From an uncultured Collinsella sp. (GTDB lineage: Bacteria > Actinomycetota > Coriobacteriia > Coriobacteriales > Coriobacteriaceae), in NCBI GenBank assembly GCA_902464965.1, contig CABQLI010000073.1, forward strand, positions 1 through 9,924: a DNA stretch of 9,924 bases, in the 5' to 3' direction. The notes below the pieces were generated by a model. It searched no databases. It was not told the DNA's origin and saw only the letters and a list, made by a program, of their open reading frames with translations. Positions 1 through 6,314 of the stretch are shown in pieces. Position 1 is the stretch's first letter; each line of letters opens with the position of its first letter. A program made the position numbers and the translations under genes.

Positions 1-618
1 CGCCGTTACGCCAGCCATTTCAATCTCGAACCACGTGCGCCCCTTGTGCGCCACCTGGATCTGTCCGTCGGTGGGTTCGGTGTCCAGCACCCATTCACGC
101 GAGCCGACCCAGCCGGCATCGATCGCGGCCTCTGAGCCGCGCATAAAGTCTTCCTCGTCGACCGAGCAGATGAGCGAAAAGCCGCGGCGGGGCAACGCGC
201 CATCCGCCGCCACGCGCTCGAGCGTATGGACCAGTGCGGCAATGGCGCAGGCCAGGCCACCCTTCATATCGCAGGCACCGCGGCCGTAGAGCTTGCCGTC
301 GCGCACGACCGCCCCGAGCGGCGTAATGTCCGCGTCCCAGCCGTCGCCCAAGGTGACTGTGTCCATGTGGCAGATGTAGACGAGCCGTGGCTCGTCGCTC
401 AAACCGGGCACGGTGACCATGAGATTGCGGCGTCCGGTCAGCACCTCGAGTTCCTCAACCTGCACGGCATGGAGCACCGGATGGCTCAACCGCCCCAGTT
501 GAGCCTCAACCAACGCTTTGATATAGCGTTCAATCTCGCCCTCATACGCACCTGGGTCGGAACTGTCGATCCGCACGAGCCCTTGCGTAAGCCGCCAAGC
601 AAAATCTGTATCAACCAT
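1..618 (-). CDS. M20-family zinc metallopeptidase (ArgE/DapE-like), partial, C-terminus off the window
   Basis: Partial gene: the ATG is at 618 and the reading frame is open for 206 codons to the window edge, where the C-terminal part is missing. The family are cytoplasmic di-zinc amidohydrolases that cleave N-acyl amino acids or small peptides (acetylornithine deacetylase, succinyl-diaminopimelate desuccinylase, carboxypeptidase G2 and others). Visible signatures are the first metal-ligand motif YICHMDTV (H84, D86), GRGACDMKGG with the bridging aspartate D117, and SVDEED, where E155 or E156 would be the catalytic base and next ligand. The stretch HKGRTWFEIEM near residues 192-202 is how the lid/dimerisation domain begins in this family. 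A GAGG ribosome binding site lies 5-6 nt before the ATG. It follows serA in the same direction but is separated from it by a strong terminator, so it is probably its own unit. The substrate cannot be decided from this fragment; ArgE or DapE would be a guess. Confidence 0.9.
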   Translation of the reverse strand, partial: MVDTDFAWRLTQGLVRIDSSDPGAYEGEIERYIKALVEAQLGRLSHPVLHAVQVEELEVLTGRRNLMVTVPGLSDEPRLVYICHMDTVTLGDGWDADITPLGAVVRDGKLYGRGACDMKGGLACAIAALVHTLERVAADGALPRRGFSLICSVDEEDFMRGSEAAIDAGWVGSREWVLDTEPTDGQIQVAHKGRTWFEIEMAGVTA

Positions 619-651
619 AGGCACCTCACAAATAGTTAGGTCAACATGCAA

Positions 652-657
652 ATTGTA
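652..657 (-). promoter_or_regulatory. Possible -10 box for the M20 peptidase gene
   Basis: On the minus strand this reads TACAAT, a 5/6 match to the bacterial -10 consensus, 34 nt upstream of the peptidase ATG and downstream of the serA terminator. No good -35 box lies 16-18 bp further upstream, so this is a weak call based on position and one hexamer. Confidence 0.25.
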
Positions 658-696
658 TGCCAAGAAGCGGCTCGGTGCATTTAATGGAGTGCTCAC

Positions 697-732
697 AAAA
701 ACGGGGACGCCTCTCGTGCGAAAGGCGCCCCC
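697..732 (-). terminator. Rho-independent terminator after serA
   Basis: On the minus strand GGGGGCGCCTTTC (732-720) pairs with GAGAGGCGTCCCC (715-703). This makes a 13-bp stem with two G-U wobbles around a GCAC tetraloop, followed by GTTTTTG. The stem plus U-run, 64 nt after the serA stop codon and before the next gene, is a textbook intrinsic terminator. It separates serCA from the M20 peptidase gene. Confidence 0.9.
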
Positions 733-795
733 GCGGGCATTCAATGTCAGCGACGGGCGGGCCACATGGGGAACTGCCCGTCAGATCAGCCGGCG

Positions 796-1959
796 CTATT
801 TGATCACGCGCACGCGATACATCGACGGAATCTGCTTGAGCGCCTCGATGGTGCTGCTGTCCAGGTGCTCGTCGGTGTCGAACATGGTGTAGGCGTTCTC
901 GCCAGCGGACTCGTTGGTCATACGCTGCACATTGGCGTTGTCCTTGGCGAGAATGGCCGTGATCTGGCCGATCATGTTGGGCACGTTGGCGTGCAGGCAG
1001 GCGATGCGGCTTGCGGCGCGCGCCTTGCCCATGCTGCAGGCGGGGTAGTTGACGCTATGCGCGATGTTGCCGTTCTCCAGGTAATCCTTGAGCTCGCTGA
1101 TGGCCATATCGGCGCAGTTGGCCTCGGCCTCGCCAGTGCCGGCGCCCGAGTGCGTGGTGATAAACGTGTTGGGCATCTTGACGGTCTTGGGCGTGGCAAA
1201 GTCGCAGCTAAACCAGCTCAGCTTACCCTTGCGCAGGGCAGCGTCGACGGCATCCTCGTCAATGATGGTTTCGCGTGCGTAGTTGATGAGCACGGCGTCG
1301 GGTGCCAGCAGGTTAATCTGCTCGGTGCTGATCATGCCGATGGTGTCGGCCTTGCTGGGCACGTGTACGGTGAGGTAGTCGCAGCCGCGGCAGAGATCCT
1401 CGAGCGTGCCCACACGCTGCACCTCGCGGCTCAGCACCCACGCGTGCTCGACGGAAATGAACGGGTCGTAGCCGTAAACGTCCATGCCCAGGTCGACGCA
1501 GGCGTTGGCGACCTTGGAACCTACGTTGCCCAGGCCGATGACGCCGATGCGCTTGCCCTTTAGCTCGCGGCCCACAAAGGCCTTCTTGGCCTTTTCGGCA
1601 TCGACCTGAATTTCGGGGTCGTCGGCGTTGTCGCGCACCCAGTTCATCGACTGCACCACGCCGCGGCTCGAGAGCACCAGCATGCCCAGAACGAGCTCCT
1701 TGACGGCGTTGCTGTTGGCGCCGGGGGAGTTAAAGACGACGACGCCCTTCTTGGCGTACTCCTCGACGGGGATGTTGTTGACGCCGGCGCCGCAGCGGGC
1801 GATGGCGCGGATGCCCTCGGGCAGCTCGTAGCCGTGCAGGTCGGTGGAGCGCATCAGGATAGCGTCGGCCTCCTCGGCGGTGCCCACAAACTCATAGCCC
1901 TCGCCAAACTCGACTTTGCCGTCCTTGGTGATGTCGTCGATGGTCTTAATCTTACGCAT
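796..1959 (-). CDS. serA: D-3-phosphoglycerate dehydrogenase with C-terminal ACT domain
   Basis: The 387-residue protein is the first committed enzyme of serine biosynthesis: it oxidises 3-phosphoglycerate to 3-phosphohydroxypyruvate with NAD+ in the cytoplasm. The N-terminal substrate domain contains ARCGAGVNNIP (54-64). The Rossmann NAD-binding loop is GVIGLGNVGSKV (139-150; glycines 142, 144, 147). INYARETIIDEDAV (225-238) supplies the active-site Arg229, and TTHSGAGTGEAE (268-279) supplies the catalytic His270. The glutamate usual between these two is not obvious (see findings). Residues about 315-387, starting near NVPNMIGQITAILAKDNANV, form one ACT domain, which in this family commonly binds serine for feedback inhibition. 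The length fits a PGDH with one ACT domain and no extra ASB domain. The ATG is preceded by AAGGAG with a 7-nt spacer. It lies 70 bp after serC, so it is probably cotranscribed. The enzyme call is strong; that L-serine inhibits it is inference. Confidence 0.95.
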   Translation of the reverse strand: MRKIKTIDDITKDGKVEFGEGYEFVGTAEEADAILMRSTDLHGYELPEGIRAIARCGAGVNNIPVEEYAKKGVVVFNSPGANSNAVKELVLGMLVLSSRGVVQSMNWVRDNADDPEIQVDAEKAKKAFVGRELKGKRIGVIGLGNVGSKVANACVDLGMDVYGYDPFISVEHAWVLSREVQRVGTLEDLCRGCDYLTVHVPSKADTIGMISTEQINLLAPDAVLINYARETIIDEDAVDAALRKGKLSWFSCDFATPKTVKMPNTFITTHSGAGTGEAEANCADMAISELKDYLENGNIAHSVNYPACSMGKARAASRIACLHANVPNMIGQITAILAKDNANVQRMTNESAGENAYTMFDTDEHLDSSTIEALKQIPSMYRVRVIK

Positions 1960-2013
1960 GGAAAAACTCCTTAGCAGGTTTGGTTTAAACAGGTGGTTTG
2001 AAGTGGCTGGTCG

Positions 2014-2030
2014 GCCCGCGCGTTGCGGGC
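2014..2030 (-). repeat. Small hairpin overlapping the serC stop codon
   Basis: GCCCGC (2014-2019) and GCGGGC (2025-2030) form a perfect 6-bp stem with a 5-nt loop, overlapping the last base of the serC stop codon. No U-run follows on the minus strand, so it is not a standard terminator. It may modulate the serC to serA transcript ratio or stability; that is inference. Confidence 0.35.
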
Positions 2031-3154
2031 TAGTTAGATCGCGGGCTCAAACCGTGCTGCGCTTCGAAGTCCTTCATGTACGAGGCCAGTGCCTGCACGT
2101 CTTCCATGGTCACAGCGTTGTAGACGCTGGCGCGCATGCCGCCCACCAGGCGATGGCCCTTGACGTTTTGAATCTGATGCTCGGCCGCGCCTGCGACAAA
2201 GGCGGCGTCGAGGTCGGCATCGCCGGTACGGAACGTGACGTTGGCGATGGAGCGGCTGTCCTCCTGCGTGGTGCCGTGGAACAGCTCGCTGTTCTCGAGC
2301 AGGTTGTAGAGCAGGTTGGCCTTGGCCCAGTTTCGCTCGGCCATGGCGGCAAGTCCGCCGGTCTCCTCGACCCACCGGAACACCTTGCCGCACACGTAGA
2401 TGCCAAAGGTGTTGGGCGTGTTGAGCATGGAGCCCTTGGCGGCCTGGGTTTTAAGGTCCAGGTACTGCGGCGTCTGCGCAAAGGCGGGGCCATCTGCGAT
2501 GAGATCGTCGCGCACGATGACCACGGTCACGCCCGCGGCACCGGCGTTTTTCTGCGCGCCGGCGTAAATGAGCCCGTAGCGCTCAACGTTGAGCGGCTGC
2601 GACAGAAAGCAGCTCGAGACATCGGCGACCAGCGGCACATCGCCGCAAGCGGGCAGCTCGTGGTACATGGTGCCAAAGATGGTGTTGTTCTGGCAGATGT
2701 AGACGTAGTCGAGCCCGTCGCCCGCGGCCTCGTCGGCAATGCGCGCGTTGATGTCGGCCATGTCGGGGATGCGGTCGAAGTTGGTGTCCTCGGAGCTCGC
2801 GAGCAGCACGGCCTCGCCGTACTTGGCGGCCTCCTTGTATGCCTTGTTGGCAAAGTTGCCGGTCACGATGTAGCCGGCGCGGCCGCGGCGCATGAGGTTC
2901 ATGGGGATGCCCGCAAACTGCAGCGTGGCGCCGCCCTGCAAAAACAGGACGCGGTAGTTGTCAGGGATGCTCAGCAAGCGACGCAGGGTTGCCTCGGCGT
3001 CGTCGATGATCTGCTGGTACATGCTAGATCGATGGCTCATCTCGAGCACGGACATGCCGCAACCGCGGTAGTCCATCATCTCGTCGGCGATCTCGGCGAG
3101 CACGCTTGTAGGCAGTGCGGCCGGGCCAGCTGAGAAGTTGTGCACACGTGCCAT
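2030..3154 (-). CDS. serC: Phosphoserine aminotransferase
   Basis: The 374-residue PLP enzyme transfers the amino group of glutamate to 3-phosphohydroxypyruvate, giving O-phosphoserine; in many bacteria it also serves pyridoxine synthesis. Family signatures are NFSAGPAALP at residues 6-15, EMSHRS at 38-43, the phosphate/cofactor loop LQGGATLQF (72-80), CQNNTIFGT (154-162), VADVSS (176-181, D178 contacting the pyridine nitrogen) and AGAQKNAG (198-205), with Lys202 as the Schiff-base lysine. The length is normal for SerC. The start is supported by AGGGGG about 9 nt upstream, and the common SerC opening (short N-terminus then NFSAGP) begins at this methionine. It is the first gene of a serC-serA unit on the minus strand. 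No serB is visible here, so the phosphoserine phosphatase must be encoded elsewhere. Confidence 0.96.
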   Translation of the reverse strand: MARVHNFSAGPAALPTSVLAEIADEMMDYRGCGMSVLEMSHRSSMYQQIIDDAEATLRRLLSIPDNYRVLFLQGGATLQFAGIPMNLMRRGRAGYIVTGNFANKAYKEAAKYGEAVLLASSEDTNFDRIPDMADINARIADEAAGDGLDYVYICQNNTIFGTMYHELPACGDVPLVADVSSCFLSQPLNVERYGLIYAGAQKNAGAAGVTVVIVRDDLIADGPAFAQTPQYLDLKTQAAKGSMLNTPNTFGIYVCGKVFRWVEETGGLAAMAERNWAKANLLYNLLENSELFHGTTQEDSRSIANVTFRTGDADLDAAFVAGAAEHQIQNVKGHRLVGGMRASVYNAVTMEDVQALASYMKDFEAQHGLSPRSN

Positions 3155-3193
3155 CTTCTAGTTCCCCCTTGTAGTCGTTTGGACGTTCGGGAT

Positions 3194-3199
3194 ACTTTA
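3194..3199 (-). promoter_or_regulatory. serC: Possible extended -10 box for serCA
   Basis: The minus strand reads TGCTAAAGT here: a TG extension one base before TAAAGT (4/6 match to the -10 consensus), 39 nt upstream of the serC ATG. This would give a leader of roughly 30 nt, too short for a T-box or large riboswitch. No clear -35 element is present, which extended -10 promoters can tolerate. Confidence 0.35.
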
Positions 3200-3292
3200 G
3201 CACAGTGGAGCGCTAGGCGCGACCGCATCACGGTAAAACTCGAGTGCGCTGCTATGATTTACAGGATGGTTACATGGGGGAGGGGGGGTGCT

Positions 3293-3375
3293 TTACTCCT
3301 CAGGCAAATCCAAAACTGCAAGCGAAGGCATGAGGTTCTCTAGGCGCTTGATCTCTTCGCCGCAAATTAGCTACC
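3293..3375 (-). pseudogene. Coding-like relic or small ORF downstream of the antiporter
   Basis: On the minus strand a 25-codon open stretch runs from 3370 to a TAA at 3295-3293 and reads L-I-CGEEIKRLENLMPSLAVL and then DLPEE. It looks like real protein (amphipathic, acidic C-terminus, ordinary codons), unlike random intergenic sequence. It has no ATG at its 5' end: an in-frame TAG precedes it and the only in-frame ATG is internal (Met 14). A perfect AGGAGGT (3379-3373) sits 6 nt before an ATT codon in this frame and 8 nt before a TTG in another frame. It could be the C-terminal remnant of a lost gene, part of a repeat, or a translated small ORF with a rare start. The function is unknown. Confidence 0.35.
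3363..3375 (-). repeat. Copy 1 of the 13-mer GGTAGCTAATTTG
   Basis: On the minus strand this reads GGTAGCTAATTTG, starting 9 nt after the antiporter stop codon. The identical 13-mer occurs at 6091-6103, 11 nt after the phosphoesterase stop codon and in the same orientation relative to its gene. The similarity extends upstream: AGGAGG here and AAGGGG there. Confidence 0.7.
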
Positions 3376-3384
3376 TCCTGGTCA

Positions 3385-4986
3385 CTACGGCGCTAGCGTG
3401 GCAATGACGACTTCGTCGCCGGCGTATATAAGGGTGTTGCCGTCGGGGATGATCGTTTGGCCGTCGCGCTTGAGCATCACAACGATAAAGGGGTGCTTGC
3501 CCTGCGGCACATCGCGAAGACGCTGGCCGGCCAGGCGACCGTGGGGCGTCACGGTGACCTCACGCAGCGTAACCTCGGCACGCTCTTCGAACGTTGGGGC
3601 GGCCATCACTAGCAGATCGCCTTCCTCGATCACGGTATCCCCGTTGGGCAGCACCGGGTGCGCGCCATCGCGCAGCACCAGGACCACGAGCATATCTGTG
3701 GCGCTGCCAATGTCCGCGAGCGAGCGTCCGGCAAACGGATGTCCAGCGCCCACCTTGAGCTTTACAAACGACATGCCGTCCTCGTCGCGGTAGTCGTTAA
3801 AGGTGCGGCGCACGTCGCCGGTCGCATCGATCATGTCGAGCTTTTTCGCCACCGCCGGCAGAAGCGAGCCCTGCACCACAATGCTCGACACGGCAATCAC
3901 AAACACCAGGTCAAATAGGTCGTGTCCACCGGGAACGCCGGCCACCACGGCAAAGAGACTAAAGACGACCGAAGCTGCTCCGCGCAGACCCGCCCAGCTT
4001 ACGAGCGCGACCTGGCGAGGGTTCGTCCTAAACGGCGCCAGCAGCATGCCTACGGCGATGGGGCGGCTCACGAAGAGCATGAACGCCATGAGCGCCAGGC
4101 CCGGCAGCAGCATCTGCGGCAGGCGCGCGGGCGTCACGAGCAGGCCGAGCAAGAGGAAGATCGTCATCTCTGCCATCTCGGTGAGGGTGTCAAAGAAGTG
4201 CGCTATCTCGACTTTGCCGGTGATGTCGCTCGCGCCCAGCACAATGCCGGCCAGGTACACGGCCAAAAATCCGTTGCCGCCCAGGTAGCTCGGCAGCGCG
4301 TAGGCGACGATGGCCACGGCGAACAAAAAGATGGTCTGCGCACCCTCGGCCGTTGCGTGTACGCGTTCAATCAGGCGGCCCGCCGCCCAGCCGATGGCGA
4401 GGCCCAGGCCCACGCCCAGGATAATCTGCTTGGCCAGCAGTGCGGGAATGTTGATGTCGCCGCCGGCCGCGAGTGTGGCGAGCACGGCGGTGAGCATGTA
4501 GGCGACGGGGTCGTTGGAGCCCGATTCGACCTCGAGCAGCGAGTCGGTGCCGCCCCTCAGCGACAGGCTGTGCTCGCGCAGCACGCTAAAGACGCTGGCC
4601 GCATCGGTCGACGCCACGACCGAGCCCAGCAGCAGGCCGCCGATCCAGTCGAAGCCCAGCACGAAGTGGGCGAACACGCCGGTGATGCCTGCGGTGATGA
4701 CGACGCCGAGCGTGCTCAGCAGCACCGCGGGCACGGCGACGGGCTTGGCGCGGTCGATGTTGGTGTTAAAGCCGCCGTAGAACATGATGAACAGCAGCGC
4801 CGTGCTGCAGACGGTTTCGGTGAGCGCGTAGTCGCTAAAGTCGATATGCGCCGGGCCGTTGACGCCCAACAGCATGCCGAGCGCGATAAAGATGAGCAGG
4901 GTGGGGAAGGGGAGTTTTTTGCCGACGGGTTTGATGGTCAGGCACAGAATAATAACGAGGCCGATAAAGAGAAGGATCTGGTTCAT
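3385..4986 (-). CDS. CPA1-type Na+(K+)/H+ antiporter with two C-terminal RCK_C domains
   Basis: This 533-residue inner-membrane transporter exchanges Na+ or K+ for protons, in pH, cation or turgor homeostasis. Residues 1 to about 380 form roughly a dozen hydrophobic segments. STDAAS (126-131) and ESGSNDPVAY (154-163) form the transport core; the adjacent Asn158-Asp159 pair is the motif of the electroneutral CPA1 branch. WAGLRGAASVV (331-341) is another family signature. The cytosolic tail carries two RCK_C/TrkA-C domains (about 405-462 and 474-532), each ending in a similar turn: GDTVIEEGDLLV and GNTLIYAGDEVVI. The arrangement resembles NhaP2/CvrA K+/H+ antiporters, where such domains sense a cytosolic ligand; candidates are nucleotides, including cyclic di-AMP, but the sequence does not say which. 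The ATG start fits the usual first membrane helix, although the best AGGAG lies rather far upstream (about 12 nt). It is single and divergent from the phosphoesterase. Ion specificity cannot be read from the sequence. Confidence 0.9.
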   Translation of the reverse strand: MNQILLFIGLVIILCLTIKPVGKKLPFPTLLIFIALGMLLGVNGPAHIDFSDYALTETVCSTALLFIMFYGGFNTNIDRAKPVAVPAVLLSTLGVVITAGITGVFAHFVLGFDWIGGLLLGSVVASTDAASVFSVLREHSLSLRGGTDSLLEVESGSNDPVAYMLTAVLATLAAGGDINIPALLAKQIILGVGLGLAIGWAAGRLIERVHATAEGAQTIFLFAVAIVAYALPSYLGGNGFLAVYLAGIVLGASDITGKVEIAHFFDTLTEMAEMTIFLLLGLLVTPARLPQMLLPGLALMAFMLFVSRPIAVGMLLAPFRTNPRQVALVSWAGLRGAASVVFSLFAVVAGVPGGHDLFDLVFVIAVSSIVVQGSLLPAVAKKLDMIDATGDVRRTFNDYRDEDGMSFVKLKVGAGHPFAGRSLADIGSATDMLVVLVLRDGAHPVLPNGDTVIEEGDLLVMAAPTFEERAEVTLREVTVTPHGRLAGQRLRDVPQGKHPFIVVMLKRDGQTIIPDGNTLIYAGDEVVIATLAP

Positions 4987-5100
4987 GGATGGTGTCCGCT
5001 CCTGGGTGGTTGGCGTGGCACGGTCAGTTGCCTGCGGTTATTTGTACCCAAAGATGGTGGGTTTATGGGGTTGGATTGCGGGCGTGCGCGATATCGTCAT

Positions 5101-5134
5101 AGACGGTTTCCGTCTTTGCCTCTGCTCGGAAACC
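5101..5134. promoter_or_regulatory. Two overlapping, mutually exclusive hairpins in a divergent promoter region
   Basis: AGACGG (5101-5106) can pair with CCGTCT (5110-5115) around a TTT loop. Alternatively GGTTTCCG (5105-5112) can pair with CGGAAACC (5127-5134) around a 14-nt loop. The two share bases 5105-5106 and 5110-5112, so they cannot form at once. They lie between the divergent antiporter and phosphoesterase genes, upstream of the candidate plus-strand promoter. A role as an RNA switch in the antiporter leader, or as a DNA-level dyad, is speculative. Confidence 0.35.
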
Positions 5135-5135
5135 C

Positions 5136-5164
5136 TTTCCAGCTTTATTGCAACGGAGTACAAT
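5136..5164 (+). promoter_or_regulatory. Candidate sigma-70 type promoter for the metallophosphoesterase
   Basis: TTTCCA (5136-5141, 4/6 match to -35) and TACAAT (5159-5164, 5/6 match to -10) are separated by exactly 17 bp. They would start transcription near 5171, giving a leader of about 70 nt. This is the best promoter match in the window, but it was scored by eye only. Confidence 0.5.
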
Positions 5165-5175
5165 GGGTAACGTTT

Positions 5176-5192
5176 AAGTTCAACTTGAAGTT
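5176..5192. promoter_or_regulatory. Operator-like dyad just downstream of the candidate promoter
   Basis: AAGTTCAACTTGAAGTT is a 17-bp dyad centred on the C at 5184; TTCAA/TTGAA pairs perfectly and only the two flanking G positions mismatch. It would lie at about +6 to +22 of the predicted transcript, a common place for a repressor site. No regulator is encoded nearby. Confidence 0.35.
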
Positions 5193-5196
5193 TTAG

Positions 5197-5221
5197 TTGC
5201 GGCGCCGGGCTTCGGCCGCAA
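5197..5221 (+). promoter_or_regulatory. Leader hairpin next to the phosphoesterase ribosome binding site
   Basis: TTGCGGC (5197-5203) pairs perfectly with GCCGCAA (5215-5221), and the stem ends three bases before the AAGGAG (5225-5230). In this position it could affect ribosome access or mRNA stability. A similar hairpin-then-AAGGAG arrangement precedes the lactate permease. Confidence 0.4.
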
Positions 5222-5239
5222 TGCAAGGAGAGGCGTACC

Positions 5240-6079
5240 ATGGCGATCTATGTGACATCTGATGCTCACGGGCACGTGCGTGCGCTTGACGAGGCCCTGT
5301 CTAAGATCTCGTTGACGTCCGACGACACACTGTACGTGCTGGGCGACATGATTGATCGCGGGCCCGATCCGGTCGGTGTTATTAAGCTCGTGCGCTCGCT
5401 GCCCAACGCCCGCGTGCTCAAGGGCAATCACGAGCAGATCATGCTCGATGCCATCATTGGCCAGGATCCGCTCGATGCCGAGACCTGGGATATCAACGGT
5501 GGCTGGACGACGCGCGAGCAGCTCAACGACATGGAATTTGAGGCATACGAGGAACTCGTGCGATGGATGGCCGCGCTGCCGCTCTACGCGGTGGTCGAGA
5601 CCGAGGAGCGCCCGTATCTGCTGGTACATGCTGGAATCGAGATGAAGGCGGCGCGCGCGTTTTTGCTTGAGCATGGCGTCGATTGTGCCGATGGCGTCGG
5701 AGCGGTGGGTGCCGATCGCGAGCTGCTGCAGCAGATGCTCGCAGTGCAGTCGTCCGATGACCTGCTGTGGATTCGTCACGGCTATTGGGATGCGCCGACC
5801 GGGCTGCTTTCTACCGAGGGTAAGGGCCCGGTCGTGGTGAGCGGCCACACGCCCACGGTATCGCTTGGGCGCTATTGCGAGGTCGGTGGTCTGGCGGGGC
5901 TCGATGAGGAATCGGGACGCGGGCAGATCGTGCGCTTGGGCGGCGAGGACACTGCCGGCGTGCCCGATCGCATCGATATCGACTGCGCTGCCGCCACCGG
6001 CTCCGAGTTCGGTCGCGTGGGCATCCTGCGCCTGGACGACGGGGCGGAGTTCTACGCGAACATCAACCCGGGCGAATAA
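5240..6079 (+). CDS. Calcineurin-like metallophosphoesterase (PP2A/ApaH/PrpE-like)
   Basis: This 279-residue soluble phosphoesterase of the PPP/ApaH-like branch should hydrolyse phosphomonoesters or nucleoside polyphosphates (Ser/Thr phosphoprotein or diadenosine tetraphosphate) using two metal ions. The core motifs are in order: DAHGH (D8, H10; most relatives have D-x-H-G), GDMIDRGP (35-42, D36), GNHE (62-65, N63 and H64), LLVHAG (127-132, H130) and SGHTPT (201-206, H203). The region DIDCAAATGSEFGRVGILRLDDG (247-269) matches the usual C-terminal strands in this family. A strong AAGGAG lies 9 nt before the ATG. The gene stands alone: divergent from the antiporter and convergent with the flippase. 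The expected upstream dyad and hairpin suggest regulation, but nothing shows the inducing signal. The family call is firm; the substrate is not. Confidence 0.9.
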   Translation: MAIYVTSDAHGHVRALDEALSKISLTSDDTLYVLGDMIDRGPDPVGVIKLVRSLPNARVLKGNHEQIMLDAIIGQDPLDAETWDINGGWTTREQLNDMEFEAYEELVRWMAALPLYAVVETEERPYLLVHAGIEMKAARAFLLEHGVDCADGVGAVGADRELLQQMLAVQSSDDLLWIRHGYWDAPTGLLSTEGKGPVVVSGHTPTVSLGRYCEVGGLAGLDEESGRGQIVRLGGEDTAGVPDRIDIDCAAATGSEFGRVGILRLDDGAEFYANINPGE

Positions 6080-6090
6080 CGGGTGCAAGG

Positions 6091-6103
6091 GGTAGCTAAT
6101 TTG
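6091..6103 (+). repeat. Copy 2 of the 13-mer GGTAGCTAATTTG
   Basis: Identical to the 13-mer on the minus strand at 3363-3375. It begins 11 nt after the phosphoesterase stop codon and reads in the same direction as that gene. GGGAAGGG follows at once and may be a diverged version of the GGGACGGGG block at 6155-6163, which also follows a GCTAATT. Confidence 0.7.
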
Positions 6104-6191
6104 GGAAGGGTTTTTTGACTACTTTTGCCCTTCTGCCCGCTAATTGATTTCTCTGGGACGGGGATTAAATAATCATTTGGCTGCCCGCTGG

Positions 6192-6314
6192 CTAAGTGAG
6201 TAGACTTTTTTGGAAATGCCGAGCACCCAACATATTTGCCTCAATAAAACCGCAGGTCAAAGACTTGTGCTCTGTCGGTGTGGTCGGGGATTCGGTAAAA
6301 ATCTACTCACTTAG
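6192..6314. repeat. 123-bp element bounded by a perfect 13-bp inverted repeat
   Basis: CTAAGTGAGTAGA (6192-6204) is the exact reverse complement of TCTACTCACTTAG (6302-6314). After a single bulged C at 6205, T5 (6206-6210) pairs with A5 (6297-6301), giving 18 paired positions. Inside, GAGCAC (6221-6226) pairs with GTGCTC (6267-6272). The element could be a miniature inverted-repeat element, a structured non-coding RNA, or a bidirectional terminator for the two convergent genes, since the T5/A5 arms give U-runs in either direction. No ORF or transposase is inside. Confidence 0.6.

Larger units (their letters stand above)
3155..3384. other. Intergenic region between the antiporter and serC
   Basis: This 230-bp gap between two minus-strand genes holds the possible serCA -10 box, a G5-A-G7 tract (3276-3288), the coding-like relic, and the 13-mer CAAATTAGCTACC (3363-3375) that recurs at 6091-6103. 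I see no canonical intrinsic terminator for the antiporter, no T-box motif and no tRNA. Confidence 0.6.

Noticed and set aside
766..1563. 265-codon plus-strand frame opposite serA
   Set aside because: Shadow of serA, Val/Ala/Gly/Asp-rich, no recognisable family.
2014..2030. Intrinsic terminator between serC and serA
   Set aside because: The 6-bp hairpin is not followed by a U-run, and serA has no promoter of its own that I can see, so readthrough is more likely.
1916..3133. 405-codon open frame on the plus strand opposite serC
   Set aside because: It is antisense to serC, which has full family motifs. The predicted product is a low-complexity Ala/Val/Gly/His-rich sequence typical of GC-rich shadow frames and no plausible start site supports it.
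3155..3384. T-box or amino-acid riboswitch upstream of serC
   Set aside because: No T-box antiterminator motif, no specifier-like stem and no terminator hairpin were seen; the likely leader is only about 30 nt.
3922..5196. 424-codon open frame on the plus strand opposite the antiporter
   Set aside because: Antisense to a clear membrane transporter; its product is rich in His, Gln, Arg and Asp with no recognisable domain, as expected from a complementary shadow frame.
5180..6088. 302-codon minus-strand frame opposite the phosphoesterase
   Set aside because: The plus-strand frame has every metallophosphoesterase motif and a strong ribosome binding site; the minus frame has neither.
6111..6116. 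T6 run as an intrinsic terminator of the phosphoesterase
   Set aside because: No stem of useful strength directly precedes the T-run; the nearest, a 5-bp stem at 6066-6084, is 26 nt away.
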